Notes: generated by a model not told the origin, from the sequence alone. A stretch of 64,000 nt of DNA from Saccharina japonica (GCA_008828725.1 MEHQ01001731.1:61342-125341); one strand, 5' to 3'; positions 1-11,982 are shown, numbered from the stretch's first letter. A program made the numbers and translations.

Positions 1-292
1 CGGTACAATCTGCATGATCTCCAGCACATGTTTCCTGGGTTGGATCTGTACTACTGCGCAAGATCCTGCTCAACCCCTCACCAAACGGCAGGTGAGGAAC
101 TATTAATAGATGATCTGGGGACTGTATTATTGGTAGATGTTTGTCAAGTATTCAGGGATGGTTGATAGGTATATGTGAATGGTAAATATGATTGAAATAT
201 GAGCTGCACATTGTCAGATGGCGAATGGAATAACAGTAGTCTACTGTAGATAGATAGATATCATGATCTATCTGTGCGAGGTGTGCATTTTT
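1..292 (-). mobile_element. Family K element (GATCTGTATGATC-rich), minus orientation
   Basis: Ends at TCTGTGCGAGGTGTGCATTT (273-292), the reverse complement of the start of the 34968 copy. Shares blocks such as CACATGTTTCCTGGGTTGGA with copies near 25680 and, inverted, near 19280 and 35090. Its left part may extend outside the window. Confidence 0.6.
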
Positions 293-2367
293 TCCCTACG
301 CGTACCTCAGCAGCCCGGGTGTGCCCGATGCTGACTGTGGTCGTCCCTTTTTTTTCCGACATTTTTTTCCCCTGTGCGGGGAAGTGTCTCGAAGAAGGGG
401 TTAATATGATAGCTGGTACCTGCACCGTACGTGAAACAAAACGGTTTTTAGTACTTGCACCTTACGTAAAACAAAAACGGTTTGGATTCGCGACTGGGAG
501 CGCGACCGTTTTTGAGAGCTCGATTCTTCCACAAGGGAAAGTTTAAGGATGTCAATGCCGAACAGGGTGTTTGTGGAGAGATGGATGGATGTCTATGGTT
601 GAGAGCTTTTCCGAAAAAACATTGATTCATTGTTTACCACCCTCTTCGCTGTCTAAAAAACGAGCGGCCGAAAAACGTCTGGCCGTACACACCTGTGTCG
701 AAACCATAGCGCTTTATTGCTACGTATTGTACTAAGTACGTACTATCTGGCACGTCTGGGCACGTAGTCTATTTATCTACTTATCGCAAATATGTCGGGA
801 GACATGTCAAGCGAGACAACACGTGTGCTGTCAAGGGGGTAGGGTCGAGTGTTCCACACTACCGTAAAACCTAGTAGTTTCGGTGTCAAGTCAAGGCATG
901 TCATGGCGAAGTTGCTGCCTGCCACGGAGTGAAAGTGCTGTCTCCTGGCATGTTCGATGTATAGTAGTGTGGACTGCTGTGGACGCTACTGCTGTATTGT
1001 GGAGGCACCACATTCCACGAGCAAACAACCTCGTATGTACGTACTATTAATAGTAGACTCTATTAATACTATTAATAGCAGTTTACTGATGTACTACTGC
1101 TGTACTGCCATATACTACCAGGCGTGTAGAATGTGGAGGAACTCACGAGTTCCGCGAACAACCAGTACACACTCGATACTCGAACGTACTGACTGCCATA
1201 CTGTTGTATGCTGTGGTCCTGTGCACCATATGATAAGTACTGCTGTATTTATTGCAGCACGAGACACGTGACGAGTGTACATACCAGGTGTTCCAGCATT
1301 TCCATGCGGAGATGCGGGACAGCGATGCGGGGAAATATGAGTTTTGTACATACAGAGTACGCACGGAAGAATTGGCCACTGCTGTGGGTCACAAACTACT
1401 ACAGCAATTGCGCTGCCGTGCGTAGCGGCTTACTAAATAGGAACAACTCGTGCCTGAGTTTTGTTGTCGTTGTTATTTCTGTGTTTTGCTTCATGCCGCC
1501 TCAGGGGTTCTTCGCCTCTTTCCGTTGCAACCCGCCCACTCATCCTACGTCGCCGTTGATATGTAATACCAGGTACATGGTAGCCACTATTAATAGTTAC
1601 CTACCTGATACTCGGAGTGCTCTTTTTTTATTCGTGGTGCGTGCGGATTGTCCGCTAACAAATCCTCCCAAGGCTCAACTATTGATACATACCTGGTACC
1701 TGGTACCTGGTGTGCTACAAGGAGGTTTAACACAACAGCAGTCAACAAAGTGTTTTAAAGTCTCATCTAATAATTTTACCAGCGGTTATTACATTTTTCC
1801 TACTGACTTACATAGTAAATATGTGAATATTAAATATTGTATATATAGTGAACGTGCCTACGACGACGGACAAGTATTATGTCATCCAGATCATACAAAA
1901 CATGCAAAAGAGTCACAGATTAAGAGCTCTTTTTCTCTGTTTTCTGTCTGATACAGGTGAAGAACGACGGGCACTTTTGGGTGAAATGTCATCTTTTTCC
2001 TGGTACGAGTATAGTATCATACTCGTAGCCTACCCGGAAAAGGCAGATGGTTTAAGGGAAGCCGGGCAAAGTAACTACAGCAGTAGGGGTCCCCCGCATA
2101 TGGTGGTATTGATAAGGCGATAGTACCCCGATATGAGGCGGTCAAAATCGCTTGGCGCGACTGGGGAATTGCGCTCAGAACCTGGAGTGAATAAGGCGGC
2201 TTCCCTCTACAAGGCGGTCATATTGCTGCTCTGGCACACACACCACCGTCTTACTGGGTCGCCCATACTGTAGACCACATTAGTTTATCACGGGTGGCCG
2301 CAGTAATCAGAACCCCCAATTGACCCAAAAACCATGCACCCCCCCCCCCCCCCCCCCCCCCCCAAAA

Positions 2368-2654
2368 NNNNNNNNNNNNNNNNNNNNNNNNNNNNNNNNN
2401 NNNNNNNNNNNNNNNNNNNNNNNNNNNNNNNNNNNNNNNNNNNNNNNNNNNNNNNNNNNNNNNNNNNNNNNNNNNNNNNNNNNNNNNNNNNNNNNNNNNN
2501 NNNNNNNNNNNNNNNNNNNNNNNNNNNNNNNNNNNNNNNNNNNNNNNNNNNNNNNNNNNNNNNNNNNNNNNNNNNNNNNNNNNNNNNNNNNNNNNNNNNN
2601 NNNNNNNNNNNNNNNNNNNNNNNNNNNNNNNNNNNNNNNNNNNNNNNNNNNNNN
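2368..2654. other. Assembly gap
   Basis: 287 Ns with a 24-base C run plus AAAA on the left and seven Cs on the right, so the gap probably spans a poly-C tract that stopped sequencing. Confidence 0.95.
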
Positions 2655-3319
2655 CCCCCCCGCGTATTTATGTTCCCCCGTAATAGACTATTAGACTTGA
2701 TAGTAGTCTAGTAATAGTGGTGCCGGACGGAGGTTTAAAGCAAAACTTAAGGGGAAAGCGGACAAGAGTGGGCGGGAGCGGTATATAGAAGGCATTCGAC
2801 CGGTACTGCTGTTGATGTTGTGCGCACAGGTATACAAGAAGAGTATGTACTCGGCAGCCCGGTTCAGACCGGGCTGAAACACGCGCTGTACATTTTGGCC
2901 CGGTGGCGAGCGAAATAGTTTTGTAAGTACATGGTTCCAGGTGTTCAATAGCGTGATACAGTCGTACTCCGAATCAACGCATACAAAACGCGGCAACTTG
3001 CACTGCTCTATTTGTTGTTTTCACGTTTACTCGTCATGTCCAAGAATAGAGGCCGAGGTGACAGGAGAGGCTTTAATATATAAACTCTGGTGTGGAAAAA
3101 TGTCTCGCGAAAATTGAACCCCGTGGTCACAGGTCACAGGATAGTAGGCTCTAGTAACGCTTGGTGTGGAAAACTACCCTCAACAAAATGATGTAATGGC
3201 ACTACTCCCGCGTAAGTACTGCTGACAACTTCCCCGCGAGAGAGTGCGGCGCAACCACCGACCGATCGCGAGTTTGTGCGGTCTGGTGGTCTGTTTCAAA
3301 CTATCACCCAGGAGGGAGC

Positions 3320-3715
3320 CACAAGCCTCTACCGTAGTATCACACGGGTGATAAGATAACACACCCCAAGCCTACCGTAGTAGCACACGGGGTGGTAATA
3401 TGACACACCACAAGCCTACCGTATGATCACCCGGGGTGGTAAGATGACACACCCCAGGCCTACCGTGTTATCACACGGGTGATGAGATAACACACCCCAA
3501 GCCTACCGTAGTATCACACGGGCGATAGTATAACACACCACAAGCCTACCGTATGATCACCCGGGGTGGTGATATGACACACCCCAAGCCTACCGTATGA
3601 TCACCCGGGGTGATAAGATAACACACCCCAAGCCTACCGTACTATCACACGGGTGATAAGATAGCACACCCCAAGCCTACCGTATTATCACCCGGGGTGA
3701 CAGGATAACAACGCC
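3320..3715. repeat. 43-bp satellite, about nine units
   Basis: Units contain CCAAGCCTACCGTAGTATCA, CACGGGTGATAAGATAACA, with variants CCCGGGGTGGTAAGATGACA. Spacing is 42-46 bp. Units differ by a few bases, so the array is not freshly expanded. Confidence 0.9.
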
Positions 3716-3845
3716 GAGCGACGTGGTTATGGACACAGATCTCGACAAGATCCTCCTAAAGCCCCTTGATATTTGGAGAAAATCGGCTCGGGAATTCATC
3801 CCAGGGGGAGTGTTTTATCTTGACTACAGTATACGGAACAGTTAT

Positions 3846-4005
3846 GGTCCCTCTATAGTGCCGGTATGCGCCAGCCAACAATACCGGCACTATAGCGGCA
3901 ACCGGCACTACATCCTCCGCACACTGCCACGCTGGTTGATCCCACCTGCGCCAAAGCGATTTCACAGGCACTATTAGAGCGGGCAGTCGGCACTACTTTA
4001 CCAGC
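3846..4005 (+). mobile_element. Family H MITE copy 1
   Basis: Begins GGTCCCTCTATAGTGCCGGT and contains a second internal ATACCGGCACTATAGCGGCA block. Reverse-complement relative of 11983-12152; its right end is eroded. Confidence 0.7.
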
Positions 4006-4498
4006 ACCATAGAGAAGCCACCACCGCTTGTATATCCTTCATGAGGTCGTTCGTATGCAACCCGTATGTAGGTAGCACGTGCGATCGAAATGCCACATCA
4101 CACGCATCTTGCAACAACAAAAAAAAATGAGATTCGACGAACCATTTGATCGCACAGACCTGGCCTGAGCAAGTGTCTTTTTAACTTATCGAAAAAAAAC
4201 GTCAGGAAATGGCAATTTGGGGTGTCACCATTCGCATTTTTAGGATCTCCTCGTACACTGAAACTTGTTCATTAAGTCTAGACCGCCTTCCGTCAAAGGC
4301 CTAATTTCCGTCTCCTGATACATTTGATCTGATGGATGGGCTGAGCGGTAGTGGATAGTGAGTAGTGGGTGGACCAAGTACGTGGTGGCGCTTTGTATTA
4401 TTACACCACATGAGGTCCTGCAGCAGCGAGAAGCCTCATCCTTACTCTCCCCCGCCTCCCCTTCCGCCCCCCTCTCTCCCCTCCCCCAAAAAAAAAAA

Positions 4499-4611
4499 TC
4501 AAATCCGCTTTTTATTGGTCAGAACCCGCACCACCACCCAAGATTATACCCCAAGATCCTAATCTTTGGTTCTGGTGCGTGTGTTGACCAATGAAAAGCG
4601 AATTTGAATTT
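4499..4611. mobile_element. Family F hairpin element copy 1
   Basis: Ends AAATCCGCTTTTTATTGGTC and GACCAATGAAAAGCGAATTT form a ~40 bp inverted repeat with GCACCA blocks inside. The same element occurs at 18421-18523. Confidence 0.75.
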
Positions 4612-4953
4612 TTATTTTTCCAAATTGAATTTATTTTACACTCGTTAATATGGGCCCTAAGGGACCCCTAATCCCGCACGCACTTTTACGGGGGACCATA
4701 GTAATTCCAAGTAGTTTGTCCCCATATATAGTAAATACCGTACATGACACTGTAGACCACACCCCCTCGGAGGGATTTCAACGCTGGTTTGCTCGACGAC
4801 CGGTCGAGCGCTAACCCCGAGCGACCCGTCTATGGAAAGGTCTCGACGAGATGCTCCGAAAGCCGCCATTTTCGTTGTCTGTGCCCCCAAGGTTATGGAG
4901 AAAATTCGCTTTGAAATTCACCCCAGGGGGTGTGATATACACTGCTGTCATAT

Positions 4954-5045
4954 ACAGTAGGACCTAATATTGTTAGTAAAAACAGGTACATATATAGGCG
5001 TTTTGTTTGTACCGTAAGTCCTATTTACTATCGTCCCCCGTAAGT
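4954..5045 (+). mobile_element. Family A MITE, 5' end truncated
   Basis: Keeps the loop (AAATACAGGT-like) and the 3' end CCTATTTACTATCGTCCCCC. The 5' terminal repeat is reduced to TAGGACC. Confidence 0.65.
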
Positions 5046-5302
5046 AGGCTCCTTTCACCCTTTTAGTGCTGCACTGTGCAGAAGCTTCTATTTGACTATA
5101 GTTTCAAGTCATTTGTCCCCCGAGTCGGGAGCGCAGCCCGAAGCCGGGCAAAGTAACTACAGTACCCCCCCCTCCCCCCGATAAGGCGGTCTGAGTAAGG
5201 CGGTATCCCGATAATAAGGCGATAAAAAAATGCTCAGCTCGACTGGGGAATTGCACTCATAACCTGGTAGGGTTAACAGGGGCTCTACGTAGTACCTTCC
5301 TT

Positions 5303-5413
5303 ATCATGCATTCCGAGGGGGCATGGAGTGAATTGACACACGACACGCAGTGAGACGTGGGAGTGTGGAGGGCGTAAGCTTTATTTTTACCCATCCGCCG
5401 GAGGATTAAAAAA
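5303..5413 (-). repeat. Family N repeat copy 1
   Basis: GGGGGCATGGAGTGAATTGA through AAGCTTTATTTTTACCCATC is the reverse complement of 14517-14616. Confidence 0.7.
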
Positions 5414-5637
5414 TATATATATATAGATATATATGCATTGCTGGTTGGCGTCTTGCAAGCTGCAGACACCGCACGCAGACCCCAAGGCCAGCCACCACCG
5501 CCACCCCCTCACCACCACCACCACCCACCCCCACATCCCTGTTGCTAAACATGCCACCTTATTTTTTTTCGTTTCCAGTAAGGGAGGGAGGGCCCTCTAG
5601 AAACAAACGGGGGAAGAAAAGCCTACACGTGTCCGCG

Positions 5638-5915
5638 TAGATCTGCCCGCGCAGGCGAACTTCCTTAGATGTGCCCGCACTGAAAAGAGAGCCTTTCCAA
5701 GCACAACGACCAGGTGGTACGCCAACCAGGCGTGCCTCTCGTTAGGGGTTAGGGTTAGAGTTCGGAGTCGAGGTGGTGGCCGCCGTTAACCGAAGCCAAA
5801 AATCTGCTCACCGTCGGGAACGAATGCCTTACAGCTTCGTGACAAAACCCTACCTCATTAGAAGCAGCATCGTTTTATGCGGGCACGTCTGAGAAGTTCG
5901 CCTGAGCGGGCAGAT
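5638..5915 (+). mobile_element. Family B MITE copy 1 with telomere-like core
   Basis: AGATCTGCCCGCGCAGGCGA at the left and CGCCTGAGCGGGCAGATTT at the right are ~25-bp terminal inverted repeats. The middle carries GTTAGGGGTTAGGGTTAGAG. A second copy lies inverted at 10336-10619. Confidence 0.85.
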
Positions 5916-6189
5916 TTGCGCCTGCTGAGCCTACACGCCACACTATTGCGGACATCCATATGTAGTACGTAATCAAAACCCGTATTGGACAAAAAAAAAA
6001 AAAGTATACCCCCCCCTACATGTTTTGCACACCACGTTTGGTGCTGATTTCTGCTGCTGCTGTGTTCCCTTCGAAATAGGGATGAGAGTTCGAACGAGAA
6101 TCGGGTTCTCGATACGACTATCAAAAGGAAATATTGGATCAAAACGGTACGATATCGAAGGAAATATCAAATCAATACGATACGATTTC

Positions 6190-6325
6190 GATGTTCGATG
6201 TCCTTCCTGCATGAGAACATATATACAACCCGTAAGCACGCGCGATCAAAGTGTCACACTCAGCTCGCAAAGATGAGTTTCGACGAAATCCTTGATCTCA
6301 CAGCTGTTTTTTTTTTAAATTTTAT
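6190..6325 (+). mobile_element. Family L repeat with conserved MSFDEILDLTA reading
   Basis: Contains GCGCGATCAAAGTGTCACAC, then GATGAGTTTCGACGAAATCC, TTGATCTCACAGCTG and a T run. The ATG frame reads MSFDEILDLTA, as in the other copies. Confidence 0.75.
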
Positions 6326-6475
6326 AAATATACTTCGAAGTACTAGATATAAATAATATAATATGTATGTCCAAACTTTTGGGTTCTCAGTATCAGCGTG
6401 GAAAATACACGGCGATGACAGGGGGATGGAGGGCAAAACACGTTCGTTACGGTATTATATGTATATTTTTTTTGT

Positions 6476-6628
6476 TCGTCCCATTTATTATCTTCGCCCT
6501 TGTTTACTCTCTCCCTCTTTTTGTAGTCGTAACTCAGATCCGGGGTCACTAAGTAGTCTCTTCTCCCCCCTCCCCACTACGGTACGTGCCTTGCATTTTT
6601 CTCGCGAGAAGATTTTCAGCACTTTCTT
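6476..6628 (+). repeat. Family I repeat
   Basis: GTAGTCGTAACTCAGATCCG, CCTTGCATTTTTCTCGCGAG mark this ~160-bp family; other copies at 9066, 10033 (inverted) and 11790. Confidence 0.8.
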
Positions 6629-6865
6629 CCCATAATACGTACATAATCGTATCGTCTTTTGATGATGTTTCATGTTTCGACATATATGATACGAAGTATA
6701 TGCACATCTCGAGATTCGATCTGCCATGTTTCGATATTATTTTCCCTCTTTCGCTAAATTAATGAATTATCCCCTCGAGTACCACCACAGGTACATTAAT
6801 CCATTATACCACAGGTTCATTAACTATATACATATAGTATACATACGAGTATGACGCATGGTGTT

Positions 6866-6982
6866 ACGGAGGACCATAGAAAATAGGGGGCCTACGGTAC
6901 ACAAAAACCTATATGTTTGCCTATTTTTACCAACAATATTTTGGTCCTATTTACTAGTGTTTACTGTGGGCACCCGTAATAC
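6866..6982 (+). mobile_element. Family A MITE
   Basis: Starts TTACGGAGGACCATAGAAAA and ends with CCTATTTACTAGTGTTTACT..CACCCGTAA. Diverged terminal repeats. Confidence 0.7.
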
Positions 6983-8049
6983 GACATAGATGGACTTCGT
7001 TTTTTTTCTGAGGCTTTTCACTTGACTTCAGGAGCTCTATACTAATAGCAAGTAAAAAAAATGATTTTGGAGGAAAATCAACTTTTCCCCCTACGAACAA
7101 TTCCATGGTCTTAACTCAACCCCTTAACCCTTTTCGAACTGGAGTCCCGTTTTGGGGACACATTACTTAGAATTAGAGTGGTTTGTCCCCATAACGGGAC
7201 TGCAGTTCTAAAAGGGTTAAGAACTGGTCCCACCTATGTGGGGACAGACTACTTGGAATTAGAGTGGGATACTTTTTTTCAGTTCTGAATGGGTTGTAAG
7301 TATATAATGAATAACAGTATTTTGCACAGAAAAATGAAAAAAAATCCGACGATTTTGGGGTAAAAAGGAGGCCGATCGTTCAAAAACCAATTCAGCCAAA
7401 TAACGGTATACCTCTATCGTAGTTCGATATTTGATACTTCTTGGATGTACGTACGTATCGAGGTTCGATATTTTGAAATATCGAAACTTTTGATACGATA
7501 TTCCAACCATAATCTGCCCATACTGCCCTACACTCGGGATCAGAAATTTCCCAATGGGCAGCCATTGATGGTCCAGTTTCGTCCCGGTTCTCGCCCAATT
7601 GTCGAATGTTAGGATTCCATTTGTTTTATTTGCACCATCGTTGCAATTGTGGTGAGAGCTGCTGTTAATAGATGTGAGATCGCCCAATTTTCGAATGTTT
7701 GGATTCATTCACCTTGTTTCTTTTTTTATAAAACGTGTGACATAAAAAAAAAGTGCATATAATCTGTGACGAGCTGTGACATCGCCCACATACTCGAATG
7801 TTGTAGGAATTACTTGTTTCTTTTAATAAAGTGTGAAAACGAAAAGCGCATCAATCTGTGACGAGCTGTGAGGTCGTCCACATTATCGAATGTTGGATTC
7901 AATTGTTTCTTTGATAAAAAGAGTTTGAAAAAACAAATGTGGAGCTGTGAGCTGTGAGCTCTGAGCTGTGAAATCGAATGTTCGGGGGGATGAAAACAAA
8001 CGACGGGGGCGAAACGGAACGAATCTGGACCATTTTTTTTTTTTTATAT

Positions 8050-8184
8050 TACCGAGGACCATCGTAGTAATATAGGGACCAAATAAGTGGTATTAATAGG
8101 TGAATCTATAGGTTTTTGGGTGTACCGTAGGTGCTATTTACTAGTATTACTAGTATTACTAGTATTTACTATGGACCCCCGTAA
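8050..8184 (+). mobile_element. Family A MITE with internal expansion
   Basis: Starts TTACCGAGGACCATCGTAG; near the 3' end a CTAGTATTA unit is repeated three times before CTATGGACCCCCGTAA. Confidence 0.7.
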
Positions 8185-8918
8185 CAGGAGTATTCGGCAC
8201 TGTACCAAGGTAGCTAATACAATACAATAACAATACAATACAATAATATAGTACATATATAGGTAGGTTGTTCGTGGTATGGGGGGGGTATAATTAATTA
8301 ATTTAGCGAAAGAGGGAGAAGAATATGGTATACGTATATATATGTGGGGCAAAGGGCTTGATGGGATATTTCCATCATGTATATATTCCCTTCGTTGTTT
8401 TTGACCCTTTGCAGTTACACTGCTCGCAGGCCGGGGGTACATCAGTCGCACGGGACCATAGTTCCCTTCCCCCGTACCATGTCTGCGTTTTATAATCGGG
8501 GTGGAGGACTCGATTTTGTTTGCCTGACCGGCGTGAACCCGGCACGGAACACCCCGCCATTATAGGGGCACCAAGATAGAATCAGGGGGCGTATACCCCC
8601 GATTGGTGATGTTGACCTTTCCAGTTTTATTTTTACCTTCACATAGCGTGTAGAGGGGAGCGGAGGGCTCCAGACTATCTGTGTTTGACTGGCTTTGATC
8701 GCTTTGCGGACCCTTCGGGTTCCACTTTTATTTCAGTATACCTTTTTTTTGGGTAAGTTAGCCCGTGACCACGGGAATCGACCGTGCCAAGTGTTGGATT
8801 AGTACGGACAGATGCAGGTACTGGATAGAGAGACCGGCACGGTTTTTAATGTGAAGACAACAACAACAACATATATAAATGTATGTGCGTTGTCTTCACC
8901 TTATTTCCACCCAATGCC

Positions 8919-8995
8919 GGTCGCCCCGGTGGTCTAACTGGTAGCCACGAAGCCTGTCGGGCCGGATGTCGAGGGTTCGATTCTCCCCATGGAGG
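8919..8995 (+). ncRNA. tRNA-like sequence, probably a SINE head or pseudo-tRNA
   Basis: TGGTCTAACTGGTAG resembles an internal A box and GGGTTCGATTCT a B box at about the right spacing, and a T-arm can be drawn with one mismatch. The acceptor stem cannot be paired, so a working tRNA is unlikely. Confidence 0.3.
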
Positions 8996-9065
8996 TTTTT
9001 ATTCTCAAATGACACCGACTGTCGAGGGCGCATATTATAGCGTGGGTAAGCAAAATTCGACGAGA

Positions 9066-9225
9066 GTCGACGAGGGAAGAAAGTGCTGAAATCTTCTCGC
9101 GATAAAAATGCAAGGCAAGAGCCGTAGTGGGGGAGGAGGGAGAGGAGCCTACTTTGTGACCCCGGATCTGAGTTACGACTAGGGAGGGAGAAAGACGGGA
9201 GTGCGAAGATAATAAATGGGATGGA
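9066..9225 (-). repeat. Family I repeat, minus orientation
   Basis: AATCTTCTCGCGATAAAAAT, GACCCCGGATCTGAGTTACG: reverse complement of 6476-6628. Confidence 0.8.
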
Positions 9226-9326
9226 GAAACAAAAAAAGAAGAAAAAAAAAATGCCATCAGCACAACCAGTGTCCGTCCTGATTCTTCACCCTACATATAA
9301 AAGAGATACGCTCTCCTACGTATATG

Positions 9327-9440
9327 TGACCACAGAACTGGTACGTATCTCTCTAGGATGAAGAATCGGCACAGACACTGGGTGTGCTGGGTGTCGACGG
9401 GTTGAAAGGACGGTTTAATGTGAAGAACACACACACATAC
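9327..9440 (+). repeat. Repeat O, uninterrupted copy
   Basis: GTGACCACAGAACTGGTACG, GAAGAATCGGCACAGACACT, GGTGTCGACGGGTTGAAAGG, GGTTTAATGTGAAGAACACA. The same sequence at 11197-11475 carries an insertion in the middle. Confidence 0.8.
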
Positions 9441-9507
9441 GCACCCCGATGGAGGCCCTCCTGCCTAGCCTTCAAAGCGTGCATGCTGCTGCCTGAAAAC
9501 ATCTGGA

Positions 9508-9590
9508 CCTATATACACTCAGCTAGCAAAGATGAGTTTCGACGAAATCCTAGAGCTCACAGCTGTTGTTTTTTGAGTTTTTTAAACATA
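9508..9590 (+). mobile_element. Family L repeat
   Basis: ACTCAGCTAGCAAAGATGAG then TTTCGACGAAATCCTAGAGC, TCACAGCTGTTGTTTT. Frame reads MSFDEILELTAV. Confidence 0.75.
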
Positions 9591-10032
9591 CCTTTTCTGA
9601 AACAGGCGTGGTGCCTACATCGCTCACTACTTGTTGTCGGGCCTATATTGTCCAAGGCAAGTTAGTGGAAGGCATATGTTTTCCCTTTTTTTTTTCAGGC
9701 CTTCCACCTCTTGAAACAAAAACAATTTTGTGAAACCAGCATATAGCTTAAGGTTTCAGGCAAATGCCTTGAAATAGATAAGAGGCACGTTTTAAGGCAC
9801 ATTCAGGCACTTGAGGCATACGACTACAGCACAGGACACCTAGTAAGAAACAAGCTGATAAGAAAGCCAGACTGAGATTATGAGGAAAATAAGAAATTCG
9901 GGACCCGTTATATTTATATTAGTTTAGACAACACGAAAACACCCTCTTTCGAATAAGAAATCCAACCTGGACCAGATTTCCTATTTCTTGTTAGGTGTCC
10001 TGTACTGTTTAAGTATCTACATGCCATTCGAT

Positions 10033-10195
10033 GTGAGTCGACGAAGGAAGAAAGGGCTGAAGTTTTCTCGTGATGAAAATGCAAGGCACGATTCGTGGTG
10101 GGCAGGAGGGAGAGGAGCCTATTTACGTAGTGACCCCGGATCTGAGTTACGACTATTGGAAGGAGAGAGGAAAGAAGGGCGAAGGTTATAAAAAG
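10033..10195 (-). repeat. Family I repeat, minus orientation
   Basis: GAGTCGACGAAGGAAGAAAG, GACCCCGGATCTGAGTTACG; same family as 9066-9225. Confidence 0.8.
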
Positions 10196-10335
10196 GGATT
10201 TACACTTTTCTTTTCTTTTTTTCAATGCCTTATCTAAAAAAAAACGCCTGCGGCGTAATATACTATCCCCACGTGGCGCCTGCTAGAGCCTACTCGTACT
10301 GCTGTAGCTCGAACCGCAAGTTCTGTAGCAGGCGT

Positions 10336-10619
10336 AAATCTGCCCGCTCAGGCGAACTTCTCGGGCGTCCCCGCTTAAAATGATGCTATTTCTAATGAGG
10401 TAGGGTTTTGTCACGAATGTAAGGCGTTCGTTCCCGACGGGGAGCTTATTTTTGGCTTCGGCTAACGGCGGCCACCACCCCGACCCGGAACTCTAACTCT
10501 AACCCTAACCCTAACGAGAGGCATGCCTGGCTGGTGTGCCACCTGGTCGTTGTGCTTGGAAAGGCTCTATTTTTTCAGTGCAGGCACATCTAAGGAAGTT
10601 CGCCTGAGCGGGCAGATCT
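10336..10619 (-). mobile_element. Family B MITE copy 2 with telomere-like core
   Basis: AAATCTGCCCGCTCAGGCGA and CGCCTGAGCGGGCAGATCTA ends; core CTCTAACCCTAACCCTAACG. Matches copy 1 in reverse over its whole length. Confidence 0.85.
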
Positions 10620-10858
10620 ACGGCGAGCATCAAGTTCTGTGGTTACACAACTGCTGTGATATATAATACGCACCGGTACGAAACGGGCAGTCTAGTACTT
10701 GCATATTGCATATCCCTCTACCGGGACCAGGGAGGTCAGAGCCTCATACATATTTCCAGGGCCTTGTTCGGGTCAATTCCGAAGGTTTCGGGAATCGCGG
10801 TAAATCAACCATAATAACAAAATTATCAATGAGGAATAAACAATGGCATAAGCACCAT

Positions 10859-11143
10859 AAGAAAGACCAAACCACGGCGAATCGAATAACATTTTTTTTT
10901 TTCACGAAAGTAGGAACCGCGGTATATGGCCACGGGATTTTTTTCCACGGGAATTTCATTGTATGGCCACGGAAATTTTTGTCAGGGAATTCAAATTAAA
11001 TTCCCGTTTTTATTAGGGAATTCATAATGAAATTCCCGGGGTAAAATTCCCGTGGTGAAATTCCCGTGGCCATACCGTGGTTCCTACTTTGTAAAAAATG
11101 CATAAAAAATAGTAATTCGATTCGCCGTGGTTTGGTCTTTCTT
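10859..11143. mobile_element. Family G foldback element
   Basis: AAAGACCAAACCACGGCGAA at the left pairs with TTCGCCGTGGTTTGGTCTTT at the right (about 30 bp of terminal inverted repeat). Inside, GAAATTCCCGTGGCCATA-type blocks form further inverted repeats, so nearly the whole 285 bp is a hairpin. Confidence 0.85.
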
Positions 11144-11196
11144 ACAGCAGTGCTTACTGCATTGCAGCGTAGTATCTCTTGTGTCGTAGTTTTTGT

Positions 11197-11475
11197 GACC
11201 ACAGAACTTGTATCTCTCTAGGATGAAGACTCGGCACAGACACTGCTTGAGTGCAAAGATGTCAGGAGAGGGCACTTTGACCCCTTGACTGACGGCAATT
11301 TGTCTTTTATTTTCCTTGACTGGCGCCAAACTACTAGGTTTTAGTGTAAAACACTCGGATCCACACGCTTGACCGATCCCCGTTTTTCCCTTGACTGCCC
11401 GTCTCCTGACATCTTTGCTTGATTGTGCTGTGTGTCGACGGGTATGTAGAAAGGACGGTTTAATGTGAAGAACAC
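11197..11475 (+). repeat. Repeat O, copy carrying an insertion
   Basis: Same left part (to CACAGACACTG at 11243) and right part (GTGTCGACGGG from 11431) as 9327-9440, separated by about 180 bp with inverted ends. Confidence 0.8.
11246..11422. mobile_element. MITE inserted in repeat O
   Basis: CAAAGATGTCAGGAG near the left end and CTCCTGACATCTTTG at the right are terminal inverted repeats; CTTGA flanks both sides (11246-11250 and 11418-11422) and may be a 5-bp target duplication. The 9327 copy of repeat O is the empty site. Non-coding. Confidence 0.75.
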
Positions 11476-11789
11476 ACGAACACACACACGCATAGTGTTT
11501 TTGTCATAGTCTAGGAGTATTCCTCATTGGCAACTTTGTTATGGTTGATGTTCCGCGACCCCCGAAATCTACGGGAAAATTGACCCAAAGAAGGTCCTGC
11601 GCATTTCTATATTTCTGTCTGAGCTTGTGTGTGTTCTGAACTTACACATGGTAGCTATGTCTACGGTAGTACTGGTAGTAAGCAGAGTTACTGCTGTTGT
11701 GTTCCGTAGTGGGTGTGGTACTTCCCGAAGTGTCTCATCCCGAGTTACACATACCTTATACTCGTACGAAGTATTATGTATATATGTTG

Positions 11790-11965
11790 ATAATCCCATT
11801 TATCATCTTCACCCTCCTTTCCCCTGTCCTTCCTGGTCGTAACTCAGAGTCGGGGTCACAAAGTAGGCTCTTCTCCCCTCCTCCCCACCACGTACGGTTC
11901 TTGCCTTGCATTTTCATCGCGAGAAGACTCCAGCCCTTTCTCCCCTCGTCGACTCGCATCGAAGC
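11790..11965 (+). repeat. Family I repeat
   Basis: GGTCGTAACTCAGAGTCGGG, TTGCCTTGCATTTTCATCGC, CTCGTCGACTCGCATCGAA. Confidence 0.8.
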
Positions 11966-11982
11966 GCGAATACAGGAGTAGT

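Noticed and set aside
3320..3715. CRISPR-like array
   Set aside because: The units are contiguous 43-bp satellite repeats without unique spacers, in eukaryotic DNA.
7259..7708. 149-codon minus-strand ORF
   Set aside because: AT-rich DNA with GATATTTTGAAATATC-like simple sequence; no domain, no splice context and no coding composition.
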